In this document: positions 27,860-35,391 of the stretch, in pieces | Numbering within the stretch: position 1 is the first letter of the stretch | How the letters are laid out: each line of letters begins with the position of its first letter | Assembly (NCBI RefSeq): GCF_014695395.1 | Contig: NZ_JACJOF010000007.1 | Coordinates: 248,001 to 312,000 of the forward strand | Direction of reading: 5' to 3' | From: Nodosilinea sp. FACHB-131 | GTDB taxonomy: Bacteria; Cyanobacteriota; Cyanobacteriia; Phormidesmidales; Phormidesmidaceae | DNA: 64,000 nucleotides | Made by a program: the position numbers and the translations under genes | The notes under the pieces: model-generated | The model's database searches: none | What the model saw: only the letters and a program-made list of their open reading frames with translations | What the model was told of the DNA's origin: nothing

Positions 27860-28465
27860 TTGACTGATCGACCTCGCCCCATGGAAGAGCCTCAGCCGCA
27901 ATCGGGCCCAGTTACTCTGGTGATCTCAGAGTTGGTTGAACCCAGCAAAGTAGATGACTACGAGGCTTGGACAAGGGGGATTAACCGCGATGCTAGACAG
28001 TTCGAGGGCTTTTTAGGGGTTGAGGTTATTCGCCCCCGCGACCATGCCCACCCCGAGTACGTAGTAATTATCAAGTTTGAGAGTTACGATCGCCTGCGCC
28101 GCTGGTTGATATCGCCCACCTACCGCGCCTGGATGGATCAGTCCTATGGGCTGATTGCGGCGCGATCGCAACAGCAGCTCCCCAGCGGTCTAGAGCTATG
28201 GTTTACGCTGCCCAATGCGCGCCTAGGCACGACAGCAACCTTGCCCTCGCCGCCTTACTACAAGCAGGTAGTGCTCGGTGTCTTAGCGGTTTACCCGCTA
28301 ATTTTGCTGGCCAATCGACTGCTGGGGCCGCTGCTAAGCGGACTGCCATCACTGCTGGGCCTGTTTATTTCGGTGATTTTTGTCTCTGCTTTGTTGACCT
28401 ATCCCGTGATGCCGTTGCTGAGTAAGGGTCTAGAATTTTGGCTGTACCCCACGGGTCGAAGGTAG
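27860..28465 (+). CDS. antibiotic biosynthesis monooxygenase-like (ABM) protein with membrane tail
   Basis: 201 residues. The N-terminal half has the ferredoxin-like ABM pattern: VTLVISELVEPSKVDDYEAW, then REFEG-like ARQFEGFLGVEVIRP and YVVIIKFESYDRLRRWL. The C-terminal half carries two hydrophobic segments (VVLGVLAVYPLILLANRLLG and LLGLFISVIFVSALLTYPVM). The TTG at 27860 has GAGG 5 bases upstream; the ATG at 27881 is the alternative. Despite the family name, many members are not monooxygenases; role unknown. Confidence 0.75.
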   Translation: MTDRPRPMEEPQPQSGPVTLVISELVEPSKVDDYEAWTRGINRDARQFEGFLGVEVIRPRDHAHPEYVVIIKFESYDRLRRWLISPTYRAWMDQSYGLIAARSQQQLPSGLELWFTLPNARLGTTATLPSPPYYKQVVLGVLAVYPLILLANRLLGPLLSGLPSLLGLFISVIFVSALLTYPVMPLLSKGLEFWLYPTGRR

Positions 28466-28487
28466 GTGAGAGATTCTTTGACTCAGT

Positions 28488-29198
28488 TTACTCCCGCTGC
28501 AACACGAAGAAGAACGGGCATTCCATACCCTTCAAATCCATTAGGCCTAGCACTGTCCGGTCATCCACTTTGCGAAAGATATCGTTGATCGGAAGGCTGT
28601 CATAAATCATCGTTGCAGTCTCTTTACCTCGGTAGATGACCGAGCGAAGCCGCGCACAGGATTGATTGGTAGAAAACAAAAAAAGACTAGCTTGAAAGAT
28701 GTTTCCCATCGCCTCTGACTTTGGAATTGGCAGCCGATCAATCCAGCTAACTAGTGGCAACGTCCAAAGTGGATTGACGCTAGCTGTGCTGCCATCCATG
28801 GTTTTAAAGATCAGCGGATGAACGTGCTCTGGGGTGTCAAACCGCTTGCCGTGCCAGTGATAGGCTTCGAGGGCCCCGTCAAGGGGATGATCGGTCGGAA
28901 AACTTGACCCTCGCCATGGGCCAATCATGTCACTGACAGCGACGGTTTCAAGACTGTCGAAAATATCTAGGGCCTCAGCAGTAGTTGCTTTGCCAATGGC
29001 AACAGCTTCAGAAAATGTCTTCACGGCGTCGATTCTTATTAGGGGCGCGGACGGTTGGGCAACGAATACTTTATTTAAACGTGGATACGTACCCAATGCC
29101 ATTGCAATCAGGGTACATATCTGTCCATTAGCGGAGTGCCCCCACAGAATGATGCGCTTAAAGCTGACGTCGCTATTAGTGAGGGAACCTGCCAGCAT
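28488..29198 (-). CDS. chimeric protein: alpha/beta-hydrolase fragment plus GXWXG/DUF4334
   Basis: 236 residues. Residues about 75-236 are a complete GXWXG/DUF4334 protein: GPWRGSSFPTDHPLDG, WHGKRFDTPEHVHPLIF and the C-terminal DLKGMECPFFFVLQRE. Residues 1-60 instead read like a piece of an alpha/beta hydrolase, with the nucleophile elbow WGHSANGQ after a beta strand (FKRIILWG). A stop codon lies directly before the ATG, so the hydrolase part has no longer N-terminus here. This suggests a fusion by deletion. Base composition is more AT-rich than its neighbours, hinting at transfer. Function unknown. Confidence 0.7.
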   Translation of the reverse strand: MLAGSLTNSDVSFKRIILWGHSANGQICTLIAMALGTYPRLNKVFVAQPSAPLIRIDAVKTFSEAVAIGKATTAEALDIFDSLETVAVSDMIGPWRGSSFPTDHPLDGALEAYHWHGKRFDTPEHVHPLIFKTMDGSTASVNPLWTLPLVSWIDRLPIPKSEAMGNIFQASLFLFSTNQSCARLRSVIYRGKETATMIYDSLPINDIFRKVDDRTVLGLMDLKGMECPFFFVLQRE

Positions 29199-29281
29199 TT
29201 AGAACAGGATAGTACTGTCCTTGAACTAAGATTACGTGAAAAGTTCAGCTAGGCCTTACGGCTTGGTCGTTACCCATTGCT

Positions 29282-30007
29282 TTAATTCTGCCGCTGATTG
29301 GATAGATGGGGAGGCAGTGTCGCGTCTTGCAAAAGCGGCTGCAATCCTTCAGCAATGCGATTTGCTAAGATCCGTTGTCCAGCCTGGTTGGGATGAATCT
29401 GATCGTATAGATAACGCGGATCGTTTAGGCCTTCTAAAACCCCAGGAATGAGATGGGCCTGGGTATCGTTTGCTACTCGCTGATATAACCCTTCGTAGTT
29501 GCTACTAAAGGGGCTGATATCCATACCTAATATGACTACAATCGCCCCCGCCCGTTGGAGGCGGGTCACAATTTGTCGCAGGTTTGCTTCGGTTTGGGCG
29601 GGTGGAACTTGCCTGAGATAGTCATTGCCGCCTAACCCAACAATGACTAACCAAGGATCAGCTTCTATAACATCTTGCTGTAAACGATTTAGCGCTGCTT
29701 CCGTAGTGTCGCCACTTCTGCCCTGGTTGACAATGGGCAAGCCTAGGGTCTGACTGAGCAGGTTTGGGAAGGCGGCCTCAGGACCAATACCGAACCCTGC
29801 TGTGATGCTATCGCCCAGTGCGATGATTTGCTCTCCGCTGCCTCGGCGTAGGTTGTTGACATCTTTGCTCAAAGTTTCACTGGTTTCGCTGAGGGTATTG
29901 GTGTCGGGCTGGTCAATAGCCGATGATTGAGGGTCATTGCACGCTGTCAAAAGCAGCAACCCGCTAAAGGTTAGACTCATCAACCTAGCTTTGAACGTCT
30001 TGCTCAT
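29282..30007 (-). CDS. SGNH-family lipoprotein esterase (arylesterase/TesA-like)
   Basis: 241 residues from the ATG at 30007 (MSKTFKARLMSLTF); this start gives a lipoprotein signal with lipobox LLTAC. SGNH blocks are complete: GDSITAGFG (Ser), QGRSGDTT (Gly), GLGGNDYLRQ (Asn) and DQIHPN (Asp-His). Such enzymes hydrolyse esters, thioesters or acyl groups on glycans. It would be anchored in the envelope. Like the preceding gene it lies in a comparatively AT-rich stretch. Confidence 0.88.
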   Translation of the reverse strand: MSKTFKARLMSLTFSGLLLLTACNDPQSSAIDQPDTNTLSETSETLSKDVNNLRRGSGEQIIALGDSITAGFGIGPEAAFPNLLSQTLGLPIVNQGRSGDTTEAALNRLQQDVIEADPWLVIVGLGGNDYLRQVPPAQTEANLRQIVTRLQRAGAIVVILGMDISPFSSNYEGLYQRVANDTQAHLIPGVLEGLNDPRYLYDQIHPNQAGQRILANRIAEGLQPLLQDATLPPHLSNQRQN

Positions 30008-30160
30008 CGAGAAAGTTGAGGTTGTTTGAGTACACCATAAATGCTCTTTGAGAGTTTGTGGGGGCAGCAGCGATCGCGCCAAACAGCTCTTTTTCTGACG
30101 TCATTATCGCTGCTAGCCGTGATGCTGCTCTATACCAAAGGGTCAATTTTGCTTAGTGGG

Positions 30161-30557
30161 CTAGGGCTTACGCTTCCCCAGCCTGTATAGGAGTGCGACA
30201 GATAGAAACAGGGCCGCGATCGCTGTGCCCGTAATCTTGCCAAGATTTGCTAGGCCTAAGATGGGGCTGCTACATCGTCTCTAAAGCATCAGCTTGCTCC
30301 TGATTCGTGACAATACTACCCGGTGGAACTATAGTGCCGTCTGCTAAGGTCACATCGACTACAATCGCCTTATTGCCGATGGTGACGTCATTTCCAACCG
30401 TTGAGCGAAAGAGGATAGCGTCATCGCCAATGGTTAGCCTATTGCCGACTTCTAAGGGACCGTGAAAAACAACGTTGATAGTATTTCCCATCGAATTAGG
30501 GCTGAATAACCCTAGGCAAAGCCCTATTATTTGAGCTTGGGGAACCACTTTAGCCAC
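30161..30557 (-). pseudogene. truncated, frameshifted hexapeptide-repeat (gamma carbonic anhydrase-like) gene
   Basis: The intact part (30270-30557, 95 residues) has left-handed beta-helix repeats (VGNRLTIGDDAIL, VGNDVTIGNKAIVV, LADGTIVPPGSIV) and ends TNQEQADALETM, like the C-terminal half of gamma carbonic anhydrase/acetyltransferase proteins. The usual N-terminal half is missing. A different frame continues past the stop as SSPILGLANLGKITG and AALFLSVALLYRLGKRKP up to a stop at 30161, a plausible lost C-terminal membrane anchor. I read this as a decaying remnant. The short 95-residue protein could still be made. Confidence 0.5.
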
Positions 30558-30789
30558 TACTGGTTTGTAGCGATTGGGTGCGCTTTGAACCCAAATCTAA
30601 TTTGTGATAGAAGCAAATTTCTCTTTAGTAACCTTGTGCAGTTAGATAAGAGACAGCTCATCTAATTTCTTCGAGAGAGAAAATACTGGCAAAAGGCTTG
30701 ATTACCACGATTTCTGTCCGAGCTTTCAAAAGCTCAGGCTGCGATTTTTAGATAGCTTCATGCCTGAACTCGGCGAAGGCAAAAGAGTC

Positions 30790-32058
30790 TCAGCCCGTCT
30801 TTGCCATCGCTTGCCCAGCGAGCCAGCCCGTAGTCCAGGCATTTTGAAAGTTGAAGCCACCGGTGATGCCGTCAACATTGAGAATTTCTCCCGCCAGGTA
30901 CAGCCCTGGGCAGCGGCGGCTCTCCAGAGTTTTGAAGTTGACCTCGGGCAGGGAAATGCCGCCACAGGTGACAAATTCGTCTTTGAAAACGCCTTTGCCA
31001 GCGATCGCATATTCTCCCCACGTCAGCTCCGTCACCAGCACTTGCACCTGCCCCTTGGATAGGTCAGCCCAGTTTAGCTGCGTCAACTTCGCCCGGTGCT
31101 GCACCAAATACTGCCACAGCCGCCGTGACAGTTCTGGAAACGGCGAAAACGCTGCGACCTGCCGTTTCCCCTGCTCTTGCTTGAGGCTGGTTAGCTTTTG
31201 CCGCACCTGGTCTTGCTTAAGGGCTGGCAACCAGTTTACGGTCAGCGTCGCTCGGTAGCGCTGGCTGTGTAGCCCCACCGCCCCGTAGGCCGAGAGCTTG
31301 AGCACTGCCGGGCCACTGATGCCCCAGTGGGTGATCAGCAGCGGACCGCTCTGAGTTAGGGTGAGGGACTCGGGGAGGGCTAGTTGAAGCTGCACGGTCT
31401 CTACCGAAACCCCAGCTAGGTCGTGCAGGGCCGGGTCAGGAACATTGAAGGTGAATAGCGAGGGCACGGGCGGCACCAGGTCGTGGCCGAGTTTGAGGGC
31501 TAGGCGATAGCCGCCAGGGCTGCTGCCCGTAGCCAGCAGCAGGCGATCGCAGTGCCAGTCGGCTCCAGCACGGGTGGTGAGCCAGAACCCAGCCTCGTCG
31601 TGGTGAATTTGGGCAATCGCCTGACTGGTATGAATCTGAATGCCCAGCCGCCGAGCTTCTCCCAGCAGGCAATCGACGATGGTGCCCGAGTCGTCGGTGG
31701 TCGGAAACATGCGGCCATCGGTCTCGGTTTTGAGCCGCACTCCCCGCTGCTCAAACCAGGCCACCGTGTCCTGGGGCTGAAAGCGGCTAAAGGGACCGCG
31801 CAGGGCATTGCTGCCGCGTGGATAGTGGTTGACTAGCACCGCCGGCTCAAAGCAGGCGTGGGTAACGTTGCAGCGCCCGCCGCCAGAGATTCTGACCTTG
31901 GCCAGGGGTTCGCGCCCCGCCTCAAAGATGTGAATCGACTGGTCAGGGTTGGCTTCGGCGCAGGCGATCGCCCCAAACAACCCCGCTGCCCCCGCTCCCA
32001 CCACAATCACTGAAGCCCGCTGGGGCGAGCCTGTCATTCCAGAGCCACCACCCCTCAC
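30790..32058 (-). CDS. NAD(P)/FAD-dependent oxidoreductase, BaiN/HI0933 family
   Basis: About 422 residues from a GTG at 32058 that overlaps the stop of the ExbB gene (GTGA); an ATG at 32037 seven codons later is also credible. The N-terminal dinucleotide fold VIVVGAGAAGLFGAIACAE, the family motif KVRISGGGRCNVTH and the C-terminal GEILNVDGITGGFNFQNAW are diagnostic. These flavoproteins are widespread; cellular substrates are mostly unknown, although BaiN of gut bacteria reduces bile acids. Translational coupling to the ExbB-like gene is suggested by the overlap. Confidence 0.92.
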   Translation of the reverse strand: MRGGGSGMTGSPQRASVIVVGAGAAGLFGAIACAEANPDQSIHIFEAGREPLAKVRISGGGRCNVTHACFEPAVLVNHYPRGSNALRGPFSRFQPQDTVAWFEQRGVRLKTETDGRMFPTTDDSGTIVDCLLGEARRLGIQIHTSQAIAQIHHDEAGFWLTTRAGADWHCDRLLLATGSSPGGYRLALKLGHDLVPPVPSLFTFNVPDPALHDLAGVSVETVQLQLALPESLTLTQSGPLLITHWGISGPAVLKLSAYGAVGLHSQRYRATLTVNWLPALKQDQVRQKLTSLKQEQGKRQVAAFSPFPELSRRLWQYLVQHRAKLTQLNWADLSKGQVQVLVTELTWGEYAIAGKGVFKDEFVTCGGISLPEVNFKTLESRRCPGLYLAGEILNVDGITGGFNFQNAWTTGWLAGQAMAKTG

Positions 32059-32714
32059 GGCAGGCTCCCCGGTAGGTAGACATTGGAGCTAATCAACCCC
32101 TGGCGTTGGGCACGGCGATAGAGAATCTCCAGCTTGCCTCCGGCCTCTAAAATGAACGATCGCTGACGACGATACAAACCTTGAAACAGGTTTGCTAGTA
32201 GTAGCGCTACTAGGGCAACTACTAGACCCGAGGCGGTAGAAACCAGAGCTTCGCTGACCCCAGCGGTGACGCCTGTGGCAGCAGGGCCACTGGTTTCACC
32301 CAAGCGGAGGTTCGAAAACGTTTGCATTAGTCCCAGCACGGTACCTAGCAGTCCCAATAGCGGAGCAACCCCCGCCACCGTTTCAAACAGAGTCTGAAAC
32401 CGCTTGAGCACTGGCAACTCAGCCTGGGCAGCGCTCTCTAGGGCGAGGCGAAATTCTTCGGGGGTGGCGTCGCCCAGGGTGAGGGCGGATAAAAAGATGC
32501 GGGCAATGGGTAGCTGCTGGTGCTGCTTGAGCTTGGCGATCGCCCGCTGGGGGTTTTGGCTAAAGGTGCTGAGGGCCTGAGGCACCAGACCTCGCTGCTG
32601 ACGGCCAATTTGTAGCCAAAACCAGCCTCGCTCCACGGCAAGGGTGAGGGTCAGCAACGAACACAGCAGCAGCGGCCACATGACCACGCCCCCCGCCGTA
32701 AACCAGTTACCCAT
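32055..32714 (-). CDS. MotA/TolQ/ExbB proton-channel family protein
   Basis: 219 residues with three hydrophobic segments: MWPLLLCSLLTLTLAVERGW, GVAPLLGLLGTVLGLMQTFS and GLVVALVALLLANLFQGLY. The second holds the conserved TVxGLM-like motif of ExbB/TolQ. These proteins form a proton-driven pentamer with an ExbD/TolR partner. No ExbD gene is next to it here, so the partner must lie elsewhere. It is upstream of and overlaps the BaiN-type flavoprotein gene. Confidence 0.88.
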   Translation of the reverse strand: MGNWFTAGGVVMWPLLLCSLLTLTLAVERGWFWLQIGRQQRGLVPQALSTFSQNPQRAIAKLKQHQQLPIARIFLSALTLGDATPEEFRLALESAAQAELPVLKRFQTLFETVAGVAPLLGLLGTVLGLMQTFSNLRLGETSGPAATGVTAGVSEALVSTASGLVVALVALLLANLFQGLYRRQRSFILEAGGKLEILYRRAQRQGLISSNVYLPGSLP

Positions 32715-32723
32715 AGCGCCGAT

Positions 32724-32829
32724 GTCCTAACCCAAGAACCCAACTATGATACTGGCCAACCGGGGTTTCAGGTTCAAGGTGCAGGGTATAGGGTCACCCC
32801 TCGAACCGTAAACCTAAAACCCTGAACCT
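32724..32829. repeat. intergenic GGTTCAAGGTGCAGGGT-type repeat
   Basis: Between 32756 and 32829 lies GGTTCAAGGTGCAGGGT followed by inversely oriented AACCCTGAACCTT-like sequence. The same vocabulary (GGTTCAAGGTACAGGGTGCAAGG) recurs at 49922-50010. Imperfect, so it may fold as a long weak hairpin. Confidence 0.45.
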
Positions 32830-33624
32830 TTACATCGTGCCGGGGAAATGCTCAATCTGGGCGTAGCCGCTAAATACTAGCTGTTTGCCCTGAGTTTCCA
32901 AGCGGTTGACCCGCAGCAGCACTCCGTCGAGGTTAAAACGCTCTAGATCGACCATGCGGTTAAGCACTTCCGCAAAGCCTTTGGTTAGGGTCTCTGAGAT
33001 GGATGTCAGCGCTTCGGGAACGCCCTCGGGCAAAAATTCTGCGTTAGCGAAAATAATTCGCCGCCGCTTTTCGACCGTGACCTGGGCCGACATTTGAATG
33101 GGCACATCCTTGTGGTTAGGCAAGTCGGTCTTGGCCGTAATTTTGACGGCCTGGTCAGGCAGCAGCGTGATGTTGATATCTCGAAAGGTGACGGGGTCGC
33201 CTCCCGAGAGGGAGGTAACCGCTTCATCGGTGACCCCTTCGAGGTGCTGACGCACCAACTCGGCCTCAAAGGAGCGGTTGATGGCGTCTTCGTTTAAAGT
33301 CACTTGGGCTACCGCCTGGGTGGGCTGGCGCAGGCGAATTTTGCCGCTGATGGCTGAACCGACGTCGATAGACACCGTGTCGGTCTCAAACATCATCTCG
33401 GCCGCCTCAAATTCTTTGCGAATGACAAGGCCGCGCCCTTCCATCCGAAAGCTGTCGATGGTGCCCTGGAGAAGCTTGCTAGAGGGAGAGCAGCGCACCG
33501 ACACTTCCACAGCATCGCTGCGGCTAAACAGGTGACGCAGCGACTGGGTAGCCACAGAGTTAATCATCCTTTCGCCAAAGTCATTGGATCCTTTGGACTG
33601 AAACCCGGTAAAGCCACCAAACAT
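32830..33624 (-). CDS. DUF2993 (LmeA-like) protein
   Basis: 264 residues from the ATG at 33624 (MFGGFTGFQSKGSN). The central and C-terminal parts show the DUF2993 pattern: AISGKIRLRQPTQAVAQVTL, LNEDAINRSF, LLPDQAVKITAKTDLPN and VNRLETQGKQLVFSGYAQIEHF. DUF2993 proteins have a lipid-binding-like fold; the actinobacterial LmeA acts in the cell envelope, and the cyanobacterial members are uncharacterised. No signal peptide is evident. The longer frame from 33678 is rejected. Confidence 0.82.
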   Translation of the reverse strand: MFGGFTGFQSKGSNDFGERMINSVATQSLRHLFSRSDAVEVSVRCSPSSKLLQGTIDSFRMEGRGLVIRKEFEAAEMMFETDTVSIDVGSAISGKIRLRQPTQAVAQVTLNEDAINRSFEAELVRQHLEGVTDEAVTSLSGGDPVTFRDINITLLPDQAVKITAKTDLPNHKDVPIQMSAQVTVEKRRRIIFANAEFLPEGVPEALTSISETLTKGFAEVLNRMVDLERFNLDGVLLRVNRLETQGKQLVFSGYAQIEHFPGTM

Positions 33625-33729
33625 AGAGGTTATTACCAACCTAATTCCCCTTATGTTGTAACAAAATATGAAGCCCATTGACAGAGGACTTTGCTAATGG
33701 CACCCATTGTGAATGCTGATGAGCCCGCT

Positions 33730-34623
33730 TTAAGCGGCTAGCACTGGGCTTTCTAGAGTCCAGTCGGGCTCCTTCAAGGTGGTGCCAATGACCCCTGGTT
33801 TAGCCAAGCGTCTCCCCAGAGCTGCCGCAATGGGGTCAAGGCTGCGGGCCAGTGAAACCATCTCCTCTAGGGTAAGGGCTTGGCGTGCGTCTGACACCGA
33901 CTCGTCGGGTAAAGGGTGACACTCGACGATCAGCCCGTCAGCTCCAGCGGCGATCGCCGCCCGCGCCAGAGCGGGTACTAGCTCCCGCTTGCCGGCAGCA
34001 TGGCTGGGATCCACCATCACCGGCAGGTGGGTGAGTTGCTTTAATGCTACCACCGCCCCCAGGTCCAGCACGTTGCGGGTGTAGGTATCAAAGCTGCGAA
34101 TGCCCCGTTCGCAGAGAATCACGTTGGGGTTGCCGTGGCTGAGAATGTATTCTGCCGCCATCACAAATTCTTCGATCGTGGCGGCTAGCCCCCGCTTGAG
34201 CAGCACCGGCTTGTCGATGCGGCCGAGAGCCTTGAGCAGGTCAAAGTTTTGCATGTTGCGGCTGCCCACCTGCAACACATCCACCTGGGCCACCATGGAT
34301 GGAATTTGCTCCATCGCCATCACCTCGGAGATCACCGGCATCTGAAACCGCTGCCGGATGTCGTCCAGAATGCGCAGACCGGCTTCTCCCATGCCCTGGA
34401 AGGCGTAGGGCGACGTGCGCGGCTTGAAGACCCCGCCCCGCAGCGCTTGAACGGAGGTTGGGGCCAGATGACGGGCCACCTGCTCCATCTGCTCGGCGCT
34501 TTCGACGGCGCAGGGGCCGCCCACAATCAGCAGGGTGTCGCCGCCGATGGCGACGGTATCGGTGAGAGCCACCACCGAGCGGTGCTCAAGGCTCGATTTG
34601 CGGGTCAAAGTAGCGTCTTTCAT
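33730..34623 (-). CDS. aroF: 3-deoxy-7-phosphoheptulonate (DAHP) synthase
   Basis: 297 residues from the ATG at 34623 (MKDATLTRKSSLEHRS). The short, single-domain Bacillus-like (I-beta) class is indicated by VGGPCAVESAEQME, GGVFKPRTSPYAFQGMGE, ILCERGIRSFDTYTRN, VDPSHAAGKRELVPAL and IVECHPLPDESVSDA. It condenses phosphoenolpyruvate with erythrose-4-phosphate, the first step of the shikimate pathway to Phe, Tyr and Trp. No chorismate mutase or ACT domain is fused, so allosteric control may be limited. Expression appears to be controlled by two tandem attenuators upstream (34668-34941). Confidence 0.96.
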   Translation of the reverse strand: MKDATLTRKSSLEHRSVVALTDTVAIGGDTLLIVGGPCAVESAEQMEQVARHLAPTSVQALRGGVFKPRTSPYAFQGMGEAGLRILDDIRQRFQMPVISEVMAMEQIPSMVAQVDVLQVGSRNMQNFDLLKALGRIDKPVLLKRGLAATIEEFVMAAEYILSHGNPNVILCERGIRSFDTYTRNVLDLGAVVALKQLTHLPVMVDPSHAAGKRELVPALARAAIAAGADGLIVECHPLPDESVSDARQALTLEEMVSLARSLDPIAAALGRRLAKPGVIGTTLKEPDWTLESPVLAA

Positions 34624-34667
34624 GGTGAAAAAAGGGGATAAAGAACGGGGCGATCGCAACAGAAAAC

Positions 34668-34695
34668 AAAAAACCCGAAGCTGGGGGCTCCGGGT
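34668..34695 (-). terminator. attenuator B terminator, upstream of aroF
   Basis: On the minus strand ACCCGGAG - CCCCCAG - CTTCGGGT forms an 8-bp stem (one G-U) followed by six T. Its 5' arm, as TGACCCGG (34690-34697), is also perfectly complementary to CCGGGTCA (34733-34740) inside leader B, giving the competing antiterminator. Confidence 0.85.
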
Positions 34696-34720
34696 CAGGT
34701 AAGGGGCATAGGAGGACCTA

Positions 34721-34786
34721 TCACCACAAGCTTGACCCGGTGGTGTAAAAAAATCCGTAGTGCCAATTGGTGGTGAAAGTTTGCAT
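34721..34786 (-). CDS. aromatic leader peptide B of the aroF attenuator
   Basis: A 21-codon frame, ATG at 34786 to TGA at 34721. It contains NWHYGFFY: codons TGG, CAC, TAC, GGA, TTT, TTT, TAC, plus an early Phe and a terminal Trp, so 7 of 21 residues are Phe, Tyr or Trp. CCGGGTCA, the antiterminator strand, spans its codons 16-18. A ribosome that stalls at the aromatic codons leaves it free, while one that reaches the stop covers it. No good Shine-Dalgarno is visible. Confidence 0.78.
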   Translation of the reverse strand: MQTFTTNWHYGFFYTTGSSLW

Positions 34787-34817
34787 AGCTGCTAAAGCGA
34801 CAAGGGCTAACGAATCA

Positions 34818-34855
34818 AACAAAAAACAAAACCGCAGAGGGTAAGCTCCGCGGTT
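34818..34855 (-). terminator. attenuator A terminator, upstream of leader B
   Basis: On the minus strand AACCGCGGAG - CTTACC - CTCTGCGGTT forms a 10-bp stem (one G-U) followed by TTGTTTTTTG. Its 5' arm overlaps TGTGAACCG (34851-34859), a perfect 9-bp complement of CGGTTCACA (34890-34898) inside leader A, the competing antiterminator. Confidence 0.85.
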
Positions 34856-34881
34856 CACAAGGTTAGCAACACAAACGGTGC

Positions 34882-34941
34882 TCACGACCTGTGAACCGAC
34901 GGCTGCCACCAAAAATAAAATGCTCTTACGGATGCGGTCAT
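34882..34941 (-). CDS. aromatic leader peptide A of the aroF attenuator
   Basis: A 19-codon frame, MTASVRAFYFWWQPSVHRS, ATG at 34941 to TGA at 34882. The run F-Y-F-W-W (codons TTT TAT TTT TGG TGG) is the ribosome-stalling candidate. The antiterminator strand CGGTTCACA occupies codons 15-18. About 20 bases separate the expected transcription start from the ATG. Confidence 0.8.
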   Translation of the reverse strand: MTASVRAFYFWWQPSVHRS

Positions 34942-34969
34942 GGTTGCGGGCGAACTGAAACGTATCTGC

Positions 34970-34998
34970 AATCTAACAGGGCTGTCAGGGAGCGTCAA
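34970..34998 (-). promoter_or_regulatory. sigma-70 promoter of the aroF leader
   Basis: On the minus strand TTGACG (34993-34998), a 17-nt spacer and TAGATT (34970-34975). Both boxes are close to consensus with ideal spacing, and the start would fall just ahead of leader A. Confidence 0.75.
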
Positions 34999-35185
34999 CC
35001 GGGGGCGAGGAAATTCAGATGTACCAAGCCCAAAATGCACCGAGGGTTTAAGTTCGTGGATTTCCCGGAGTACATCCTGAAGCGATAAATCTAGGATAAA
35101 GTCACTTGGCCTGTACAAAGTCATCGTAAAGCCAGGCCCGCTATCGCCACCACCGCTGCCTTAGACTGCCATTGGGGAAATCACC

Positions 35186-35344
35186 ATGATTTGGGAACTT
35201 TGCGTTCGCTACGCTAACGGCCGAGAAACTGTTTTGGACGTGTTTCAAAGCCTAGAAATTGCCCAAAACCGAGTTGATAAGCTCTACGCCGAGGGCTACC
35301 CAATGCACTTTGCCTACTTTGTTAGACCGAAATGCGCGACGTAG
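35186..35344 (+). CDS. small conserved-looking hypothetical protein
   Basis: 52 residues, ATG at 35186 (MIWELCVRYANGRETVLDVF) to TAG. The sequence has the alternating polar/hydrophobic pattern of a folded small protein (SLEIAQNRVDKLYAEGYPMH, then FAYFVRP). No recognised domain. A palindromic repeat follows directly. Confidence 0.5.
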   Translation: MIWELCVRYANGRETVLDVFQSLEIAQNRVDKLYAEGYPMHFAYFVRPKCAT

Positions 35345-35353
35345 AAATGCTTC

Positions 35354-35381
35354 GTAGAGACGCGATCGGTCACGTCTCTAC
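35354..35381. repeat. dispersed palindrome GTAGAGACG...CGTCTCTAC
   Basis: Perfect 9-bp arms GTAGAGACG / CGTCTCTAC around CGATCGGTCA. This matches a type of dispersed palindrome I recall as common between cyanobacterial genes. No T-run on either side. Confidence 0.65.
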
Positions 35382-35391
35382 TCTTGAAATC

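Noticed and set aside
29204..29221. Near-palindrome ACAGGATAGTACTGTCCT as a LexA box
   Set aside because: It resembles AGTAC-containing LexA boxes but lacks the required spacer between half sites, and no SOS gene is adjacent.
34721..34912. 63-residue gene upstream of aroF
   Set aside because: Only its last 21 codons make sense, as leader peptide B; the first part crosses terminator A and leader A in another frame.
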